Of a DNA stretch of 8,125 nt, positions 5,609-8,125 are shown in pieces (positions within the stretch are counted from its first letter, which is position 1; every line of letters begins with the position of its first letter). Made by a program: the position numbers and the translations under genes. The notes under the pieces were generated by a model. The model worked only from the letters and a program-made list of their open reading frames with translations, was not told the origin of the DNA and ran no database searches. The DNA is from Burkholderiales bacterium (GTDB lineage Bacteria; Pseudomonadota; Gammaproteobacteria; Burkholderiales; SG8-41), in NCBI GenBank assembly GCA_005800795.1, contig SYEN01000434.1, positions 1 to 8,125 of the forward strand, written 5' to 3'.

Positions 5609-6610
5609 ATGAAAAAACACTTTAAAAACATATACTTATGTATTTTTCTGAGCGCGAGCCTTTATGTCGCTCCCGCAGCGCAGGCAGCGGATGCCACGGC
5701 TGGGCTGGGACAGGCCTGGCCCACGCGCCCCGTGCGCGTGATGGTGCCGTTCGCACCCGGCGGCACGACTGACGTGATCGCGCGCATCATCGCCGCACGC
5801 ATGACGGAGATCACCGGCCAGCAATTCATCGTCGACAACCGCGCCGGTGCAGGAGGCAATATCGGTACTGGCATCGCGGCCGGCGCAGCACCGGATGGGC
5901 ACACGATTTTGGTCAACAGCTCGGCATTTGGCGTGAACCCCGGTTTGTATAAATCGATACCATACGATCCGTTCAAAAGCTTTATCCCGATCACCAATTT
6001 CGCTGAATCGCCCAATCTGTTTTCTGCGCACGCCAGCATGCCCGCGAAGACCTTGCCCGATGCCTTGAAGCTCGCCAGCGCAGAGCCGGTCAAATATGGA
6101 TTCGCCACGCCTGGCATCGGCACCACGCCGCATCTTGCCGTGGAGATGCTCAAATATGCAGTGAAAATGGATCTGAACAATATCCCGTACAACGGCGCCG
6201 GGCTTTCGGTAACGGCACATCTCTCGGGGCAGGTGCCGCTGGCCTGCTCGGCGTTGCCCACGCCCGCGCCGCACGTCAGGGCAGGCCGCCTGCGCGGCTT
6301 GGCGATGGGTTCGCGCAAACGTCATCCGTCTTTCCCCGATGTGCCGACGATGACCGAAGCGGGCTACAAGGATCAGGAGTCGGAAACCATGCAGGGTCTT
6401 TATTTCCCTGCGGGCACGCCGCAGCGCATCGTGCAGCGCTTTCACGCCGAGCTTGCGAAAATTTCGCAAATGCCCGAAGTGCGCGAGCGTGTCGAAGGAT
6501 TGGGCTTTCAGTTCGTGATGAACACGCCGGCAGAATTCATGACGCAGACACGCAGTGAGGTCGAAAAATGGACGCGCGTGGTGAAGAACGCAAAGGTGCA
6601 GGTGCAGTAG
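5609..6610 (+). CDS. Bug/TctC-family periplasmic carboxylate-binding receptor
   Basis: A second intact TTT receptor, 333 residues. The signal peptide (KKHFK, hydrophobic 9-22) probably ends at AQA-A27. The family signature follows: WPTRPVRVMVPFAPGGTTD (37-55), FIVDNRAGAGGNIG (73-86), APDGHTIL (94-101), SIPYDPFKSFIPI (116-128), HPSFPDVPTMTEAGY (239-253) and VEKWTRVVKNAKV (318-330). The central ligand region (ATPGIGTTPH, NNIPYNGAGLS) differs from the leftward Bug protein, so the two probably bind different acids or differ in affinity. The first codons are strikingly AT-rich compared with the rest of the gene. Only a weak GAAGAA precedes the ATG; another ATG at 5599 is out of frame. It lies in the operon between the dioxygenases and the dehydratase, so its ligand is probably the substrate of one of these enzymes. 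No membrane subunits are adjacent. Confidence 0.95.
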   Translation: MKKHFKNIYLCIFLSASLYVAPAAQAADATAGLGQAWPTRPVRVMVPFAPGGTTDVIARIIAARMTEITGQQFIVDNRAGAGGNIGTGIAAGAAPDGHTILVNSSAFGVNPGLYKSIPYDPFKSFIPITNFAESPNLFSAHASMPAKTLPDALKLASAEPVKYGFATPGIGTTPHLAVEMLKYAVKMDLNNIPYNGAGLSVTAHLSGQVPLACSALPTPAPHVRAGRLRGLAMGSRKRHPSFPDVPTMTEAGYKDQESETMQGLYFPAGTPQRIVQRFHAELAKISQMPEVRERVEGLGFQFVMNTPAEFMTQTRSEVEKWTRVVKNAKVQVQ

Positions 6611-6653
6611 CGACGACGGCGCTAAACCCAATCACAAAGGTGTAAAAAGCGCC

Positions 6654-7820
6654 ATGCGCATCATCGACATTCGCGAAACTGCCATCCCGCTGAAATCTTC
6701 CCTGCGTAACGCAGTATTCGACTTCAGCGAAATGACCACATCAGTCGTCGCCGTCATCACCGACGTGATGCGCGACGGCAAGCCGGTCACGGGTTTTGCC
6801 TTCAATTCCACTGGCCGTTACGCTTGCGGCGCGCAGATGCGTGACCGGTTCATTCCGCGCATTCTGAAGGCTAAGCCAGAATCATTGCTCGATGCTTCGG
6901 GCAACAATTTCGATCCTGAAAAAATACTCGCCGCAATGATGCAGCGCGAAAAGCCGGGCGGGCACACCGAACGTTCGGTGGCCATCGGCACGATTGAAGT
7001 CGCCTGTTGGGATGCGGTAGCAAAAATTGCCGGCAAGCCGCTGCATCACGTGCTGGCGGAGCGCTATAACGACGGCAAGGTGATTGCAAAGGTGCCGTGT
7101 TACGTCGGGGGCGGCTGGTATGAGCCAGGTAAGGGCATCCCCGAATTGCTCGATGAAATCCGCGAAAAGCTCGATCAGGGCTATGAAGTGATGAAGATCA
7201 AAGTGGGCGGCGCGAGCATCCCCGAAGACGTCGCGCGCGTCGAAGCCGCTCTAAAAATTGTTCAATCAAATCAATGTCTTGCGGTGGATGCCAATGCAGG
7301 CTTTAACCGCGAACGCGCGCTGGCGTATGCGAAGGCTTTGGCGCCGTACAAACTGAAATGGTTTGAAGAGCCGACCGATCCGGCAGGCTTTGAATTGCTC
7401 AACGAATTCATCGCGCAATACGGTGCCGCAGTGGGTACGGGCGAGAATCTCTTTTCGACACAGGATGTGGAAAACCTCGTCACTTTTGGCGGCATGCGCG
7501 CGGGCGTTGATTTTATTCAAACCGATGTGCCGCAATCGTACGGCATCGTGCAGTTCGCGCGTACGCTGAAAATTTTGAAGCGTCGCGGCTGGTCGCGGGA
7601 AAGCATTTTCCCGCATGGCGGCAACCAGATGACACTGCATCTGGTTGGCGGTTTTGGGCTGGGCGGCTGCGAGGCGTATCCGGGCGTTTTCGGCATCTTT
7701 GCTGGATTCGCCGATGATGCGAAAGTGGCAAACGGTTATCTCAAACTGCCGGATCGGCCGGGCATCGGCTTTGAGGCGCAGAATCAGTTGTATGCCGCGA
7801 TGAAGGATTTGGCGTCATGA
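6654..7820 (+). CDS. tarD: Enolase-superfamily acid-sugar dehydratase, D-tartrate dehydratase-like
   Basis: A 388-residue Mg2+-dependent dehydratase of the mandelate racemase group, nearly the length I recall for the characterised Bradyrhizobium D-tartrate dehydratase (389), which turns D-tartrate into oxaloacetate. All catalytic elements are present: the K181-I-K183 motif in VMKIKVGG, metal ligands Asp212 (AVDAN), Glu238 (WFEEP) and Glu264 (GTGENL), and the Asp291/His321 dyad (QTD; FPHGGNQM). As I recall the reference enzyme, these match its residues with a constant shift of one. The N-terminal capping domain, which sets specificity, is also very close: RNAVFDFSEMTTSVVAVITD (19-38), GFAFNSTGRYA (47-57) and EKPGGHTERSVA (99-110). 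The start has AAAGG some 13 bases upstream, a weak site. It follows the Bug gene by 43 bp and overlaps the next gene by ATGA. D-tartrate is the best substrate guess, but a related diacid or sugar acid is possible. The symbol is given by resemblance. Confidence 0.85.
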   Translation: MRIIDIRETAIPLKSSLRNAVFDFSEMTTSVVAVITDVMRDGKPVTGFAFNSTGRYACGAQMRDRFIPRILKAKPESLLDASGNNFDPEKILAAMMQREKPGGHTERSVAIGTIEVACWDAVAKIAGKPLHHVLAERYNDGKVIAKVPCYVGGGWYEPGKGIPELLDEIREKLDQGYEVMKIKVGGASIPEDVARVEAALKIVQSNQCLAVDANAGFNRERALAYAKALAPYKLKWFEEPTDPAGFELLNEFIAQYGAAVGTGENLFSTQDVENLVTFGGMRAGVDFIQTDVPQSYGIVQFARTLKILKRRGWSRESIFPHGGNQMTLHLVGGFGLGGCEAYPGVFGIFAGFADDAKVANGYLKLPDRPGIGFEAQNQLYAAMKDLAS

Positions 7821-8053
7821 ACAAGCACAACGGTTTGCAGGCAGCGCTCGGTCACCTCGATAAAGGCGATTGGGATGCCGCGCACAAAATCGTCCAGAGC
7901 GACGAGTCCCCTGACGGCTGCTGGGTGCACGGCATCGTACACGTGATGGAGGGCGATCTGGGTAACGCACGCTATTGGTATGGGCGGGCGGGGCGCGCGT
8001 TTTCGGCGGATCAGGTAGCCGAAATTGCGGCGGTGAAAAAGGTGGTGATGTAA
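7817..8053 (+). CDS. Small TPR-like protein of unknown function, coupled to the dehydratase
   Basis: A 78-residue soluble protein with no signal peptide or membrane segment. I do not recognise a named function. The sequence shows two helix-pair-like stretches with TPR/Sel1 character: LGHLDKGDWDAAHKIVQSD (11-29) and VHVMEGDLGNARYWYGRAGR (41-60). The G-D-x-x-x-A pattern recurs in both, GDWDAA and GDLGNA. Aromatic and His residues are concentrated (CWVHGIVH, ARYWY). The ATG overlaps the dehydratase stop in ATGA, so the two are translationally coupled and probably made in similar amounts. This suggests a partner or accessory role for the dehydratase or the pathway (inference). It is the last gene of the operon and a REP-like element begins nine bases after its stop. 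Confidence 0.78.
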   Translation: MNKHNGLQAALGHLDKGDWDAAHKIVQSDESPDGCWVHGIVHVMEGDLGNARYWYGRAGRAFSADQVAEIAAVKKVVM

Positions 8054-8061
8054 GTCGTAGT

Positions 8062-8125
8062 GCGGGAGCAGCGCAGCGTATCCCGCCAGATGTTTCGGGA
8101 ATCCACGAAGGGCGGGATACGCTGC
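8062..8125. repeat. REP-like palindromic element, cut by the window end
   Basis: GCAGCGTATCCCGCC (8073-8087) is perfectly reverse-complemented by GGCGGGATACGCTGC (8111-8125), a 15-bp inverted repeat with a 23-bp loop. Inside the left half, GCGGGA (8062-8067) also pairs with TCCCGC (8081-8086) around a 13-base loop, so two mutually exclusive folds exist. The right arm ends exactly at the last base and may continue. The GCGGGA...GCAGCG...TCCCGC design resembles dispersed REP/BIME elements of proteobacteria. Its position just after the operon suits mRNA 3'-end protection or termination, but there is no T tract. Confidence 0.6.

Noticed and set aside
5599..5611. ATG at 5599 as an alternative start upstream of the second intact Bug gene.
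   Set aside because: It is out of frame with the receptor; the ATG at 5609 opens directly into a proper signal peptide.
5636..6631. A 331-codon open frame on the minus strand.
   Set aside because: It lies antisense to an unmistakable Bug receptor; its His/Arg/Ala-rich translation is typical of a shadow frame in GC-rich DNA.

Overview
The window looks like a chromosomal segment from a betaproteobacterium, most likely Burkholderiales (Bordetella/Cupriavidus-like). The grounds are two intact and one broken solute receptor of the Bug/TctC family, a family strongly expanded in that group, together with TauD/TfdA dioxygenases and moderately GC-rich coding. This placement is inferred from gene content, not from a marker gene.

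Layout. (1) 1-1062 (+): the 3' end of a large RTX calcium-binding exoprotein with about 19 glycine/aspartate-rich nonapeptide units and a type I secretion C-terminal domain; its start lies upstream of the window. (2) 1150-3193 (-): a two-gene cassette read leftwards, a periplasmic Bug receptor followed by a D-2-hydroxyacid dehydrogenase of the glyoxylate/hydroxypyruvate reductase type. A small terminator-like hairpin lies between them. (3) 3194-3360: a divergent control region with two perfect inverted repeats. (4) 3361-8053 (+): a probable operon of two successive Fe(II)/2-oxoglutarate dioxygenases (one TauD/TfdA-superfamily, one close to TfdA), a broken Bug receptor reduced to its two ends, an intact Bug receptor, an enolase-superfamily dehydratase very like D-tartrate dehydratase, and a small TPR-like protein overlapping the dehydratase by ATGA. 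(5) 8062-8125: a REP-like palindromic element that runs off the end of the window.

The two divergent units make sense together as an organic-acid uptake and breakdown locus. The secreted receptors would bind a carboxylate, the dioxygenases would hydroxylate or cleave it (TfdA-type enzymes split ether acids and can release glyoxylate), the enolase-family enzyme would dehydrate a diacid or sugar acid, and the dehydrogenase would reduce a 2-oxo acid such as glyoxylate, hydroxypyruvate or oxaloacetate. The true substrate cannot be read from sequence. No TctA/TctB membrane subunits and no regulator gene are present here. No RNA genes, insertion sequences or CRISPR arrays were seen.
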